64,000 nucleotides of DNA from an uncultured Flavobacteriaceae bacterium (GTDB lineage: Bacteria; Bacteroidota; Bacteroidia; Flavobacteriales; Flavobacteriaceae), in contig CANLWG010000016.1 of the NCBI GenBank assembly GCA_947494715.1, positions 62,001 to 126,000 on the forward strand. Direction: 5' to 3'. The first letter of the stretch is position 1, and each line of letters begins with the position of its first letter. Below the pieces are notes generated by a model that was not told the DNA's origin, made no database searches, and saw only the letters and a program-made list of their open reading frames with translations. The translations under genes were made by a program, and so were the position numbers. Below, piece by piece: positions 43,767 to 53,508 of the stretch.

Positions 43767-45794
43767 ATGAATCCCCTTCTCAGCTCTTTTGACACGGCAC
43801 CTTTCTCCAAAATAAAGGACGAACACTACAAGCCTGCCTTTCTCGAGGCAATGCAGTCTGCCCGAAAGGAAATCGATGTCATCACTGATAATCCGGATAC
43901 GCCTACCTTTGAAAACACCGTTGTGGCGTTGGAGTTTACCGGTCAACATTTGGATAGGATTTCCAGCCTGTTCTTTAATTTGAATTCTGCGGAGACCAAT
44001 CCCGAAATCCAAAAGATAGCCCAGGAAATCTCTCCCCTGCTTTCGGAATTTAGCAATGATGTCACCCTCAATGAAGCATTGTTCGAAAGAATCGATTTCG
44101 TCCATCAGCAAAAAGATGATTTAAACCTTTCAACCGAGCAGCAGACTTTGCTGGAAAAAAAATACAAAAGCTTTAGTCGCAATGGAGCCAATTTGCCCGA
44201 AGAAAAAAAGAAGCGGCTACGTGAAATCGATGCAGAATTAGCCAAACTTAAATTGCAATTTGGGGAGAATGTATTAGCTGAAACCAACAAGTACGAGCTA
44301 CATCTTACCAACGCATCGGACTTGGATGGTTTACCTGAAGGAGAGAAGGAAGCAGCGGTCCAATTAGCCAAGTCCAAGGATAAAGATGGTTGGTTGGTCA
44401 CCCTGGACTACCCCAGCTACATTCCTTATATGAAGTATGCCAAAAACAGGGAATTGCGTAAAAAGTTGTCCCTGGTCTTTGGTAGTAAAGGTTTTCATGG
44501 AGATGAACTGGATAATCAGGCAAACGTGCTGAAAATTACCAAACTCCGACATGAAAGAGCAAATTTGTTGGGCTACATGACCCATGCCCATTTTGTATTG
44601 GAAGAGCGCATGGCCGAAACTCCTAAAAAAGTACATACATTTTTAAACGAACTCCTGGAAAAGGCCAGACCGGCTGCTGAAAGGGAATTTAAACAATTGG
44701 AAGATTTCGCCAAGGAACTTGATGGCATAGGCCGATTACAAAAATGGGATGGCAGCTACTATTCCGAAAAATTGAAACAAAAACTCTTCAATTTGGATGA
44801 TGAGAAGTTGAAACCTTATTTTAAATTGGAGAATGTCATCGCTGGAGTTTTTAAGGTTGCGGAAAAACTCTTCGGATTACGGTTTGAGGAAGTTTTTGAT
44901 ATTGACACCTATCATGAAGAAGTAAAAACCTACAAGGTATATGATTTGGGCAATAACTTCATCTCTCTTTTCTATGCTGATTTCCATCCTAGAAAGGGAA
45001 AAAGGGGCGGTGCTTGGATGACCTCTTACAAACCGCAATACAAAAGGAACGGGGGAAATATACGACCACACATCTCGAATGTCTGCAATTTTACACGCTC
45101 AACACCCAACAAGCCATCCCTATTGACCTTTACCGAAGTAACCACATTGTTCCATGAATTTGGGCATGGGTTGCATGGTATGTTGGCCAATACCACCTAT
45201 CCTAGTCTATCAGGCACTTCAGTATATTGGGATTTTGTAGAACTCCCCAGTCAAGTGATGGAAAACTGGTGCTATGAAAAAGAGGCCCTTGAACTGTTCG
45301 CCACGCACTACGAGACGGGCGAAACGATTCCCATGGAATTGGTTGAAAAAATAAAGGAATCCGCCACTTTTCAAGAAGGCATGGCCACACTCCGGCAACT
45401 GAGTTTTGGATTGTTGGACATGGCATGGCATGGGGGAGATCCTTCGAATATAACCGATGTGAAAATTCGTGAGAACCAAGCTTTTGAGGGCACCCAATTG
45501 TATCCGGACACTCCAGAAACTTGTATGAGCACCGCATTCTCCCACATTTTTCAGGGAGGATATTCTTCAGGTTACTATAGCTATAAGTGGGCCGAAGTTT
45601 TGGACGCCGACGCCTTTGCCTTCTTTAAGGAAAAAGGAATTTTTAACAAGGAAGTGGCAACGAAATTCAAAGAAAATATACTCTCCAAAGGGGGCACCGA
45701 AAAACCGATGGTACTCTACAAAAGATTCCGGGGCCATGAGCCAAAAATAGAGGCATTATTGGAAAGGGCAGGACTTTTGAATACTATGGAGTAG
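43767..45794 (+). CDS. M3 family oligopeptidase (peptidyl-dipeptidase type)
   Basis: A zinc oligopeptidase of the M3A/Dcp-OpdA group, 675 aa from the ATG at 43767 (MNPLLSSFDTAPFSKIKDEH). The frame from 43719 starts within repetitive non-coding sequence. The zinc site is FHEFGHGLHGML, with the third ligand Glu about 25 residues later (VELPSQVMENW). The helical N-terminal half and the C-terminal FSHIFQGGYSSGYYSYKWA substrate segment are typical. There is no signal peptide, so it is cytoplasmic and degrades short peptides. Whether it cuts as a dipeptidyl carboxypeptidase or an oligopeptidase cannot be told. Confidence 0.93.
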   Translation: MNPLLSSFDTAPFSKIKDEHYKPAFLEAMQSARKEIDVITDNPDTPTFENTVVALEFTGQHLDRISSLFFNLNSAETNPEIQKIAQEISPLLSEFSNDVTLNEALFERIDFVHQQKDDLNLSTEQQTLLEKKYKSFSRNGANLPEEKKKRLREIDAELAKLKLQFGENVLAETNKYELHLTNASDLDGLPEGEKEAAVQLAKSKDKDGWLVTLDYPSYIPYMKYAKNRELRKKLSLVFGSKGFHGDELDNQANVLKITKLRHERANLLGYMTHAHFVLEERMAETPKKVHTFLNELLEKARPAAEREFKQLEDFAKELDGIGRLQKWDGSYYSEKLKQKLFNLDDEKLKPYFKLENVIAGVFKVAEKLFGLRFEEVFDIDTYHEEVKTYKVYDLGNNFISLFYADFHPRKGKRGGAWMTSYKPQYKRNGGNIRPHISNVCNFTRSTPNKPSLLTFTEVTTLFHEFGHGLHGMLANTTYPSLSGTSVYWDFVELPSQVMENWCYEKEALELFATHYETGETIPMELVEKIKESATFQEGMATLRQLSFGLLDMAWHGGDPSNITDVKIRENQAFEGTQLYPDTPETCMSTAFSHIFQGGYSSGYYSYKWAEVLDADAFAFFKEKGIFNKEVATKFKENILSKGGTEKPMVLYKRFRGHEPKIEALLERAGLLNTME

Positions 45795-45821
45795 TTTTTC
45801 GGGTTAACTTATTGATAAGCC

Positions 45822-45853
45822 TTTGCTTGGATTCCCTTATTCTAATACTTTTT
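45822..45853 (+). promoter_or_regulatory. Near-consensus promoter for the nucleotidase gene
   Basis: TTTG (45822-45825), 20 bases, then TACTTTTT (45846-45853) differ from the Bacteroidota consensus only in the last base. The gene's ATG is at 45882, leaving a leader of about 22 bases. Confidence 0.35.
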
Positions 45854-45881
45854 ACCGAACTTCGCCGAAAATTAGTATAGT

Positions 45882-46403
45882 ATGGTCTTATTTGTGGACA
45901 TGGACGAGGTACTTGCGGATACCTACGGCGCACATATTGAACAATACAACCAAGACTTTGGCGAAAATCTTACGGTAGACTTTTGCTCCGGCTGGGAAGT
46001 GTGGCAAAAAGTCCCTGAAAATAGAAGGGAAAGTATTCGGCAGCATACTTCTTTAAAAGGATTTTTTAGAAATCTTAAGATTATTCCGGACAGTCAAAAT
46101 GTTATGAAGGAACTGGCCAAAAAGTATGAAGTGTACATTGCCTCCGCGGCTATGGAATTTCCGAATTCCCTTGAGGAAAAATCAGAATGGCTGGATGAAC
46201 ATTTCCCTTTCATCCCTTGGCAGCAACGTATTCTATGTGGTCACAAGCACATCTTGAAGGGAGACATTTTGATTGATGATCGCACCCGAAATCTGGAAAC
46301 CTTTCAAGGCAGGAGCATTATGTTCAGCTCACCGCATAATATCCATACCAATGGTTTTGAGAGGGCCAAGGACTGGAAGGAAGTGGGCAAAAAATTGTTA
46401 TAA
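45882..46403 (+). CDS. 5'(3')-deoxyribonucleotidase-like HAD phosphatase
   Basis: A 173-aa HAD-fold phosphatase of the NT5C group that removes phosphate from deoxyribonucleotides. Motif I is MVLFVDMDEVLADTYG with nucleophile D6 and acid D8, motif II is the Ser in YIASAAMEFP, and motif IV is DILIDDRTRNLETF. The cap is short. It stands alone, converging on the heparinase-like gene with a 22-base gap. A role in trimming excess dNTP precursors is inferred from family. Confidence 0.9.
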   Translation: MVLFVDMDEVLADTYGAHIEQYNQDFGENLTVDFCSGWEVWQKVPENRRESIRQHTSLKGFFRNLKIIPDSQNVMKELAKKYEVYIASAAMEFPNSLEEKSEWLDEHFPFIPWQQRILCGHKHILKGDILIDDRTRNLETFQGRSIMFSSPHNIHTNGFERAKDWKEVGKKLL

Positions 46404-46425
46404 CCATCGACGCCTCCCCATAGTA

Positions 46426-48258
46426 TTAGTCTAATTTCACCTGAATTATTTCCTCAGAATCCTTTGTGGAAAAAACCTCGAACCCCAATAATTGTGTTCC
46501 CGGGTTTGGTGCATCAAAGCCGGAAGGGGGCGGATCGGTCTTATATATTTTAAATGAGGCCTCCCTAGGCCGTAACAACTTAACCGTTATGGATTGTCCT
46601 CCCTTGGATAGATAAGCGGCCCGGCCACCTTCGGTAATCTCTATTTCAGCAGGGGTTACAAAAGCCCATCGAATTTTGGCATTATTTGTCTCCCCGGTCC
46701 GCAGGGAATCCGTGATTAAAAGCTCTTGATCCTGGCCAACTTCAAAAGTTCTTCTCGCATAGGTCAATTGGGGGTCATAAATTGCCGATAAATTTACCGC
46801 CGCCTTAAATGTATTGGCGTCATCCCCGATCTTTTCAATAGTAGCTAAGGCTTCTGGGTTCTGCAAGGAGTCATTTACAACAAGGGTGTTATGGGAGAAT
46901 ACGTTATTTCTAAAAACTTTCCATCTATCGGAACCCCTATTTTTTTTCCAAATTCCCAAACCTAAGCTTTCAAGGGAATGATATCCCTGAAGGCCCAAAT
47001 CCAGTGCCCAGCGTATCCCATACTTTTCAAATACAAAAGAGCCAATATCCATGTGGGCGTGATTGGCCGAAGGACTCCCCGCCTTCACACCTAGATAGAG
47101 GGCTGAGTCTGACCATGAGGATCTATAAATGGCAATTGGAGTGGTGCCATGTGCAATGTACCGGTTTTCATTCTCTGATCTAACTTCGGGGATATCTTGA
47201 GACCATAAAAGAAGAAAAGGAAGAAACCGATTTGAAATTCCGGTGGCCATAAACTCTCTATTACCATCCATATAGGATTTTAATATATCCATTTCCTGCC
47301 ATAACAATTCCGGTCTTTTCATTTCCTTGGAAAAATAAAATTGTGCCGCATTGAGCCCAGGAGTTTCCCTAGAATCGGAATAATTAAAATATAGACCGGA
47401 GGGGCCTATGACATGGCGATAATAATTAGCGGTTTCCAAAAATCCAGGCTCATCCAACAGTCCAAAATCGGAAGCAAAGGCCGTTTGCAACATAGCGATT
47501 AGAAGCACATTGTATGTTGTACCATAAGACCAGTACATTGGTCCTTCGGGGTAATTTCCATTGGCAGCATATTCCCGCATTGCCTCTGGAACATGTTCAA
47601 TGCTCCTTTTGATTACCGTGGTGCATACATCAGGAGCCGAATCAAATACCGCAATTGCAGCAGCGGTCAACCCACCGTGGCAGACCGGGTTCCAATTGTT
47701 GGATGAACTGATCCAACCATGCTCCAAATTTTCGTCCAGAGAGGTTCTGATTCCTTTTTCCAACAACGCTCCGGCAATAGTTTCTCTTTCTGCAGCACTA
47801 AGATCATGGAACAGCCAATCATATCCTATCGCCAAGCCCATGGCCATTTCGGCAACGTCCAAATAATGAGAGGGATTCCAGGATGAAAAGCTACTTGCGG
47901 CCAACATTTCCTGCTTGGCCTTCTCAAAATAGGGTCTTTGTCCCGTAATCTTATACGCATAGGCCAAATAAAGTATGCGCTTCAAATAGGTTCTGGAAAC
48001 CTCCAGCAGTCTCCTCCCTTCCTTAATTTCCCGAGCCGGAGGAACGGCCAAAAGGCTATCGCAATTCCTCAAAATCTGTTCATGGATAAACGCATATCTT
48101 GTATCCGAGTCAATCCTTTGTTTTAAATTATTAATCGTACCTGATTGGATAAACAATCTTGGATGTTCCTTGACCGGATTTTCAAATATCTGTGAAAGCG
48201 AAAGCTGAACCGATAAACAAAACAGGAGAAGTGTTCTTATTGGGCATCTAATCATCAT
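46426..48258 (-). CDS. Heparinase II/III-like exported polysaccharide lyase
   Basis: The ATG at 48256-48258 starts a signal peptide (MMIRCPIRTLLLFCLSVQLS), giving 610 aa. The frame from 48297 adds 13 non-signal residues. The first 340 residues form an alpha/alpha toroid with HPRLFIQSGTINNLKQRI and the catalytic-looking SSSNNWNPVCHGGL and YPEGPMYWSYGTTYN. The second half is the beta-sandwich Heparinase_II/III domain with GSPSANHAHMDIGSFVFEKYGIRWA and NVFSHNTLVVND, including the His/Tyr residues used by PL21-, PL12- and PL17-type lyases. The acidic glycan substrate is not identifiable. It is not inside a polysaccharide locus, so it may act on a host, algal or self glycan. Confidence 0.88.
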   Translation of the reverse strand: MMIRCPIRTLLLFCLSVQLSLSQIFENPVKEHPRLFIQSGTINNLKQRIDSDTRYAFIHEQILRNCDSLLAVPPAREIKEGRRLLEVSRTYLKRILYLAYAYKITGQRPYFEKAKQEMLAASSFSSWNPSHYLDVAEMAMGLAIGYDWLFHDLSAAERETIAGALLEKGIRTSLDENLEHGWISSSNNWNPVCHGGLTAAAIAVFDSAPDVCTTVIKRSIEHVPEAMREYAANGNYPEGPMYWSYGTTYNVLLIAMLQTAFASDFGLLDEPGFLETANYYRHVIGPSGLYFNYSDSRETPGLNAAQFYFSKEMKRPELLWQEMDILKSYMDGNREFMATGISNRFLPFLLLWSQDIPEVRSENENRYIAHGTTPIAIYRSSWSDSALYLGVKAGSPSANHAHMDIGSFVFEKYGIRWALDLGLQGYHSLESLGLGIWKKNRGSDRWKVFRNNVFSHNTLVVNDSLQNPEALATIEKIGDDANTFKAAVNLSAIYDPQLTYARRTFEVGQDQELLITDSLRTGETNNAKIRWAFVTPAEIEITEGGRAAYLSKGGQSITVKLLRPREASFKIYKTDPPPSGFDAPNPGTQLLGFEVFSTKDSEEIIQVKLD

Positions 48259-48265
48259 TAATCCT

Positions 48266-48625
48266 TTAGAATTTCTTATTGCCCTTCCAATTATCATAGC
48301 CTCCTTCTAGATTAACCACATTCCGGTAACCCAGGGAGTCCAGCAGTTTTTGGGCTTTCGCGCTCCTGCCCCCTTTTTTGCAATACAGATACAGTTTTCT
48401 GTCTTTAGGTACAGTATCAAAATATTTTTGAAACCCTGTATCGAACCAATCCATGTTTAGGGCATTTTCTAAATGACCCATCTCGAATTCCTTGGGAGTC
48501 CGAACGTCGATCAATATCCCGTCTTTGATATCCTTTTGTGAAAACTCTGTGATAGGTTTTGATTTTATTTGGCTATGGCCAAAATTAAGGCCCAACAATA
48601 CCACAATAGCAGTTAAAAATTTCAC
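48266..48625 (-). CDS. Exported rhodanese-like domain protein
   Basis: A single rhodanese domain of about 119 aa behind a signal peptide. I choose the GTG at 48623-48625, which gives MKFLTAIVVLLGLNFGHSQ. The TTG at 48655 in the same frame lies upstream of a TATTTTTG promoter box and adds charged residues before the signal. The active-site loop is YCKKGGRSAKA, with Cys as the sulfur acceptor, and GILIDVRTPKEFEMGHLENA is the classic substrate-side motif. Periplasmic location suggests sulfur or thiol handling, but the acceptor is unknown. It is divergent from the sigma factor gene and ends 7 bases before the lyase ATG, so the two may be co-transcribed. Confidence 0.88.
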   Translation of the reverse strand: MKFLTAIVVLLGLNFGHSQIKSKPITEFSQKDIKDGILIDVRTPKEFEMGHLENALNMDWFDTGFQKYFDTVPKDRKLYLYCKKGGRSAKAQKLLDSLGYRNVVNLEGGYDNWKGNKKF

Positions 48626-48642
48626 GGAATTGAATTTAAAAT

Positions 48643-48650
48643 CAAAAATA
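48643..48650 (-). promoter_or_regulatory. -7 box deciding the rhodanese start
   Basis: TATTTTTG on the minus strand is a full TAnnTTTG match. Transcription from it would begin near 48636, downstream of the TTG at 48655 and 11 bases before the GTG at 48625. This supports the GTG as the true start. No -33 TTTG was found. Confidence 0.4.
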
Positions 48651-48657
48651 CACAATT

Positions 48658-49299
48658 ATGGCAGCTAGAAAATACAGTGAACAAAATGAAAATATGCGGG
48701 TAATTAAATCAAATTCATCTATTTTTGATGTTGACAAGGCATCTATGGCAACGCAACAACTACAACCGGAAACTTGGGTAGACTCTTATGCGGATTACCT
48801 TTTTAACTATGCCGTGGCCCGTGTAAACGATTCGGAAATAGCCAAGGATTTGGTTCAGGAAACATTTTTTGCCGGATTGAATTCAGCTAAAAATTATAAA
48901 GGAGATGCCGCCGAGCGTACTTGGCTTATTGCCATTTTAAAACGAAAGGTAATTGATCATTACAGAAAGATCAATTCAAAAAAAGGCAAGGCGGAAGTAC
49001 GCATGAGCTATAGCGCGGGAAGCGAAGCAGAAGGCGATTGGATGGAAGAACAGGTAGCGGACCCCTTTAGTAACTTTGAAAATGATGCCATTGAAAACGA
49101 GGAATTGGGATTGGCCATACAAGGCTGTATTTCCAAATTGCCCAAGAAACAATCCTTGGTATTCACCATGAAGACCATACGTGGAATGAGTACTGAAGAT
49201 ATTTGTAATGAACTGGATATAAACCCGTCTAATTTGTGGGTAATGATCCATAGGGCCAGAACGTCCTTGATGGGCTGCCTTAATCAAAATTGGTTTTAA
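48658..49299 (+). CDS. ECF-type sigma-70 factor
   Basis: A 213-aa extracytoplasmic-function sigma factor. Region 2 covers DSYADYLFNYAVARVNDSEIAKDLVQETFFAGLNSA with a downstream TWLIAILKRKVIDHYRK. Region 4 covers LPKKQSLVFTMKTIRGMSTEDICNELDINPSNLWVMIHRAR. The first 29 residues before MATQQLQPETW are less typical, so the true start could be the ATG at 48745. The next gene, one base after the stop, encodes a small zinc-finger protein that probably acts as its anti-sigma factor. The signal and regulon are unknown. Confidence 0.92.
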   Translation: MAARKYSEQNENMRVIKSNSSIFDVDKASMATQQLQPETWVDSYADYLFNYAVARVNDSEIAKDLVQETFFAGLNSAKNYKGDAAERTWLIAILKRKVIDHYRKINSKKGKAEVRMSYSAGSEAEGDWMEEQVADPFSNFENDAIENEELGLAIQGCISKLPKKQSLVFTMKTIRGMSTEDICNELDINPSNLWVMIHRARTSLMGCLNQNWF

Positions 49300-49300
49300 A

Positions 49301-49531
49301 ATGATGATATCCTGCGAGAAAGCGGCATTGATATGTAACAAAACACAGTATAGGGAAGCAACCTTTATGGAAAAGATAAAGCTGAGGATGCATTTACTCA
49401 TGTGCAAAACATGTTCGGCTTTTACCAAAAAAAATACAGAGTTGACAGCTTTATGCGAAAAAGCAAATTTACACAGCCTCTCAGAAGGCGAAAAAATAAA
49501 AATGAAGCAACAATTGGAAGAGAAAATCTAA
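49301..49531 (+). CDS. Small zinc-finger protein, putative anti-sigma factor
   Basis: A 76-aa protein with the zf-HC2 pattern found in zinc-binding anti-sigma factors: C12, then H31-x3-C35-x2-C38 (HLLMCKTC), with an extra C5. There is no membrane helix, so if it holds the sigma factor it does so in the cytoplasm, possibly through thiol redox as in RsrA-type proteins. The gene starts one base after the sigma stop, consistent with coupled expression. Its stop overlaps the end of the converging UbiA-like gene by 4 bases. Confidence 0.8.
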   Translation: MMISCEKAALICNKTQYREATFMEKIKLRMHLLMCKTCSAFTKKNTELTALCEKANLHSLSEGEKIKMKQQLEEKI

Positions 49532-50355
49532 TTTTTCCCTTCTATTAATAGCCAAATTAACATCCACCAGAATAGGGGAACGGCTTCTACCCAGAAAGCT
49601 GAAAAATATTTACCCTGGTCCTTCCTTGTAACTATCAAAATACTTCCCACACCAAGAGATAAAAGTGCTTTGGACAAAATTTCATTCTGTGTTGTTTCAT
49701 CCTTTAAAAAAGTTAGGAAAAAGAAGAGAAAAATCAACAGCATGCCCAAAATTTTGGTTTTTGCCACACCATAACGGCGGGGTAACGTTTTCAGTTCAGG
49801 TGGGTCATACTTCATATCCCGAATCTCAAAGGGCAATATTAAAACAAGTGCCAGCATAAAGCGTTGTATAGTTTCTACCCAAACATCCCAGGAAAGATTT
49901 GAACTTATGGCTACTACTGGCAATACTACGGTAGTACCTGCCCAAACAATAGCTACGGGAAATATTTTAAAGCCGGCCAAACTTCTTAGATTCCGGGTTC
50001 CAGGCAAGACAGGAAGGGCATATAGACCCGTGAACAATCCCAATATTCCCACTGCAAAAATGGTGTTCCATTCAAGAAAAAATAAATTGTATATGGCAAT
50101 TCCCAAGCAAACAAAACTGAAAAACTGAATGTATCCATGGTATTGGTTGGCAAGTCGTATGTACTTCTTTACTTCTACTCCGTATTTAACGAAATTGTAA
50201 CAGGCAATACTGCCAAAGAATGTGAAGGAAAACAAGTTTTTGTCCGAGGGGATATTTAAAATTGAGGAAGTAACCCAAAGCAGTGAGAGAATGGCCAAGG
50301 CCACATGGATGCTAGCGTCAAGATAAAAATTAAAAATGCGACCCAAGAGCTTCAT
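49528..50355 (-). CDS. UbiA-like polytopic membrane protein
   Basis: The ATG at 50353-50355 (MKLLGRIFNFYLDASIHVAL) gives 275 aa. The frame from 50388 adds unrelated residues. Eight or nine membrane helices are visible. The pattern resembles UbiA prenyltransferase relatives: FYLDASIHVA, TFFGSIACYNFVKYGVE (where Asp-rich NxxxD sites would lie) and PFEIRDMKYDPPELKTLPRRYG, a second-motif-like DxxxD/YD segment. The first Asp-rich motif is weak, so catalytic prenyl transfer is not certain. It may be part of quinone, lipid or carotenoid chemistry, but no such genes are beside it. A TACTTTTG box lies 5 bases before the start. Confidence 0.72.
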   Translation of the reverse strand: MKLLGRIFNFYLDASIHVALAILSLLWVTSSILNIPSDKNLFSFTFFGSIACYNFVKYGVEVKKYIRLANQYHGYIQFFSFVCLGIAIYNLFFLEWNTIFAVGILGLFTGLYALPVLPGTRNLRSLAGFKIFPVAIVWAGTTVVLPVVAISSNLSWDVWVETIQRFMLALVLILPFEIRDMKYDPPELKTLPRRYGVAKTKILGMLLIFLFFFLTFLKDETTQNEILSKALLSLGVGSILIVTRKDQGKYFSAFWVEAVPLFWWMLIWLLIEGKN

Positions 50356-50359
50356 CGAA

Positions 50360-50367
50360 CAAAAGTA
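50360..50367 (-). promoter_or_regulatory. -7 box candidate for the UbiA-like gene
   Basis: TACTTTTG on the minus strand matches TAnnTTTG and ends 4 bases before the chosen ATG. If used, transcription would start at or just before the start codon, giving a leaderless or nearly leaderless mRNA. No -33 match was found. Confidence 0.28.
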
Positions 50368-50453
50368 GCCAAACTGTTTATAAACCACTTTTTTGGTTAA
50401 AAACTTTGCCTCTCACCACACCTCGTTTTGTCCATTTTCAGGGAATTTATCCC

Positions 50454-50461
50454 TAATTTTG
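50454..50461 (+). promoter_or_regulatory. gcvP: -7 box candidate for gcvP
   Basis: TAATTTTG fully matches TAnnTTTG, 20 bases upstream of the chosen gcvP ATG. The upstream TTTG (50427-50430) is 23 bases away rather than 19-20. It supports the start at 50482 over the in-frame codon at 50428. Confidence 0.4.
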
Positions 50462-50481
50462 TGCAGCTTTTATTAAAAATT

Positions 50482-53334
50482 ATGAGGACAGATTTGTTTG
50501 CTTTACGTCATATTGGAATTCAGGATGAAGACCTTCCCCATATGTTAAAAACAATTGGGGTCGATAGCTTGGAACAACTTGTTCATGAGACGCTTCCAAA
50601 TGAAATTCGACTTAAGGAACCTTTGCAGTTGGACGACCCGATGAGCGAGCACAAATTCTTGGCCCATTTACAAGAGTTGGCCCAAAAGAATAGTGTTTTT
50701 CGCTCGTATATAGGTTTGGGATATCATGAAAGCCTAACACCCTCCGTTATAAAACGCAATATCCTGGAAAACCCGGGATGGTATACCGCCTATACCCCTT
50801 ATCAGGCCGAAATTGCCCAAGGTCGTCTGGAAGCATTGCTTAATTTTCAGACCATGGTATGTGACCTCACTGGAATGGAAATTGCCAATGCATCTTTGTT
50901 GGACGAAAGTACCGCAGCGGCCGAGGCCATGACTATGTTATTTGCTGTAAGAAGCCGTGAGCAAAAAAAGAACAATGTCAATAAATTTTTTATTTCCCAA
51001 GACATCTTGCCACAGACATTATCGCTTTTAAAAACCCGTTCAACCCCTTTGGGAATTGAGCTTATTATCGGCAATCACAAAGAGTTTGGATTTGGGAACG
51101 ATTTTTATGGAGTCCTTTTACAATATCCGGGCAAATACGGTCAAATTCATACGTATTCGGATTTTATCGCAAATGCGACAAAGAACAACATTAAAGTCTC
51201 GGTGGCCGCTGATATTCTAAGTCTGGTACTGTTGACCCCTCCCGGAGAACTTGGTGCCGATATAGTTGTAGGTACCACCCAGCGTTTTGGAATTCCATTA
51301 GGGTATGGCGGGCCCCACGCTGCCTATTTCGCCACCAAAGAAGAGTATAAAAGACATATCCCGGGTCGCATAATAGGGGTCACGAAGGATATGGATGGAA
51401 AATCTGCTTTACGTATGGCCCTACAAACTAGGGAACAGCATATAAAAAGGGACAAGGCCACATCCAATATCTGTACAGCTCAGGTGCTTTTAGCCGTTAT
51501 GGCGGGCATGTATGCGGTATATCACGGCCCGAAGGGATTGAAATATATTGCTGAAAAAGTACACCGTACTGCGGTAACATTAGCTGAAAGCTTGGAAAGA
51601 ATGGGGTTGTATCAGTTAAATACGTCCTTCTTTGATACCATTGCGGTTAAATGTGATGCGAACAGACTTAGGCCAATTGCTGAAGAGCACGAAATAAACT
51701 TTCTCTACATAGATGCCGACACTGTTTCCATTTCGGTAAACGAAGCCACTTCGCTCAATGACTTGAACCAAATTATCAGCGTTTTTTCTAAGGCCTTAAG
51801 CGAAAAAGAGATGGACTCTATCGAAACATTATCGGACAAATCCGCTATTTTGGAAGATGTTGTACGAATTTCCCCATTCTTGGAAAACCCCGTATTCAAT
51901 TCCTATCATTCAGAAACGGAATTGATGCGTTATATCAAAAAGTTGGAGCGAAAAGACCTATCCTTAAACCATTCCATGATTTCTTTGGGATCTTGTACCA
52001 TGAAGCTCAATGCAGCCTCCGAAATGCTACCCATAAGTTGGACAAATTGGGGTAACATACACCCCTTTGTACCTGTTGCACAGGCGGAGGGTTATCAAAT
52101 TGTACTACGAGGATTGGAGAAGGACCTTACCGAAATAACGGGGTTTGCAGGGACTTCGTTACAGCCCAATTCAGGGGCCCAGGGCGAGTACACAGGCCTG
52201 ATGGTAATCAGGGCCTATCACGAATCCAGGAATGAGGGGCATCGCAATATCTGTATCATCCCTGCGTCGGCACATGGTACCAACCCGGCATCCGCAGTAA
52301 TGGCCGGGATGCAAGTGGTAGTGACCAAAACGGACGAAAAGGGGAATATAGATGTGGCCGACTTGGAAGAAAAAGTGGCAAAGTATGCAGATAATTTGGC
52401 TGCTCTAATGGTCACTTACCCTTCCACACATGGGGTTTTTGAATCCTCTATAAAGCATATTACCAAACTCATCCATGATTATGGCGGACAGGTTTATATG
52501 GACGGTGCGAATATGAACGCACAGGTAGGGCTTACCAACCCGGCATCCATTGGAGCGGACGTTTGCCATCTTAATCTCCACAAAACTTTCGCCATACCAC
52601 ATGGCGGCGGCGGACCGGGAGTTGGGCCCATATGCGTTGCAGAACAATTGGTATCTTTTCTGCCCGGAAATCCTGTAATCCCTACTGGTGGAGAAAAGGC
52701 AATTTCTGGAATCTCGGCCGCACCTTGGGGAAGCTCCCTTGCCTGTTTAATATCCTATGGATACATTAAGATGTTAGGAGAACAAGGGTTGACACATTCC
52801 ACCAAAATCGCAATCCTTAATGCTAATTATATCAAGCATCGTCTTTCAGGAAAATATAACGTTCTGTACAGTGGGGAAAATGGTAGGGCGGCACATGAGA
52901 TGATCATTGACTGTAGACCTTTTAAACAAAATGGTATTGAGGTCGTAGATATTGCCAAACGGCTCATGGACTATGGTTTTCATGCCCCAACGGTCTCCTT
53001 CCCCGTTGCAGGAACGGTCATGATTGAACCTACGGAAAGCGAGAGCTTGGGTGAGTTGGATCGGTTTTGTGATGCTATGTTATCTATCCGAGATGAAATT
53101 GATGCCGTGAATATGGACAATCCCAGTAATGTACTAAAAAATGCCCCACACACTTTGGAGATGGTTACTAATGATGATTGGAATTACCCTTATAGCCGGC
53201 AGAAAGCGGCATTTCCCTTGCGCTATGTTTCCGAGAATAAGTTCTGGCCATCGGTCAGGAGGGTAGATGATGCTTATGGCGACCGTAATTTAATCTGTAC
53301 TTGTACACCTATTGAGGCTTATATGGAAGTTTAG
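50482..53334 (+). CDS. gcvP: Glycine dehydrogenase (P-protein of the glycine cleavage system)
   Basis: GcvP decarboxylates glycine using pyridoxal phosphate and passes the aminomethyl group to the H-protein lipoyl arm. The 950-aa product is the fused single-chain form. The N-terminal half holds [20 protein letters not shown] and [19 protein letters not shown]. The C-terminal half holds the PLP lysine in [21 protein letters not shown], with [12 protein letters not shown] and [14 protein letters not shown]. The start at 50482 ([12 protein letters not shown]) matches the family. T- and H-protein genes are not adjacent, as is common in Bacteroidota. It is followed by a terminator. Confidence 0.97.
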   Translation: MRTDLFALRHIGIQDEDLPHMLKTIGVDSLEQLVHETLPNEIRLKEPLQLDDPMSEHKFLAHLQELAQKNSVFRSYIGLGYHESLTPSVIKRNILENPGWYTAYTPYQAEIAQGRLEALLNFQTMVCDLTGMEIANASLLDESTAAAEAMTMLFAVRSREQKKNNVNKFFISQDILPQTLSLLKTRSTPLGIELIIGNHKEFGFGNDFYGVLLQYPGKYGQIHTYSDFIANATKNNIKVSVAADILSLVLLTPPGELGADIVVGTTQRFGIPLGYGGPHAAYFATKEEYKRHIPGRIIGVTKDMDGKSALRMALQTREQHIKRDKATSNICTAQVLLAVMAGMYAVYHGPKGLKYIAEKVHRTAVTLAESLERMGLYQLNTSFFDTIAVKCDANRLRPIAEEHEINFLYIDADTVSISVNEATSLNDLNQIISVFSKALSEKEMDSIETLSDKSAILEDVVRISPFLENPVFNSYHSETELMRYIKKLERKDLSLNHSMISLGSCTMKLNAASEMLPISWTNWGNIHPFVPVAQAEGYQIVLRGLEKDLTEITGFAGTSLQPNSGAQGEYTGLMVIRAYHESRNEGHRNICIIPASAHGTNPASAVMAGMQVVVTKTDEKGNIDVADLEEKVAKYADNLAALMVTYPSTHGVFESSIKHITKLIHDYGGQVYMDGANMNAQVGLTNPASIGADVCHLNLHKTFAIPHGGGGPGVGPICVAEQLVSFLPGNPVIPTGGEKAISGISAAPWGSSLACLISYGYIKMLGEQGLTHSTKIAILNANYIKHRLSGKYNVLYSGENGRAAHEMIIDCRPFKQNGIEVVDIAKRLMDYGFHAPTVSFPVAGTVMIEPTESESLGELDRFCDAMLSIRDEIDAVNMDNPSNVLKNAPHTLEMVTNDDWNYPYSRQKAAFPLRYVSENKFWPSVRRVDDAYGDRNLICTCTPIEAYMEV

Positions 53335-53359
53335 AAATATCGTAAATCAAAGTGAAGAC

Positions 53360-53401
53360 AAGCCTTTTTCCCGCTATCTATAGAGATTAAAAGGCTTTTT
53401 T
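53360..53401 (+). terminator. gcvP: Terminator of gcvP
   Basis: AAGCCTTTT (53360-53368) and AAAAGGCTT (53389-53397) are exact 9-base inverse arms with a 20-base loop and a run of T's directly after, 26 bases past the gcvP stop. Confidence 0.75.
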
Positions 53402-53508
53402 GCATTCGAAATTCTTTAGCCTCCCTTTATGGACATCGTATTGTCCGCTCAAAATGGATTTCGTTGAAAAAGCAATTGGCTATCTTTATAGAAACCAAGA
53501 TACCCGCC

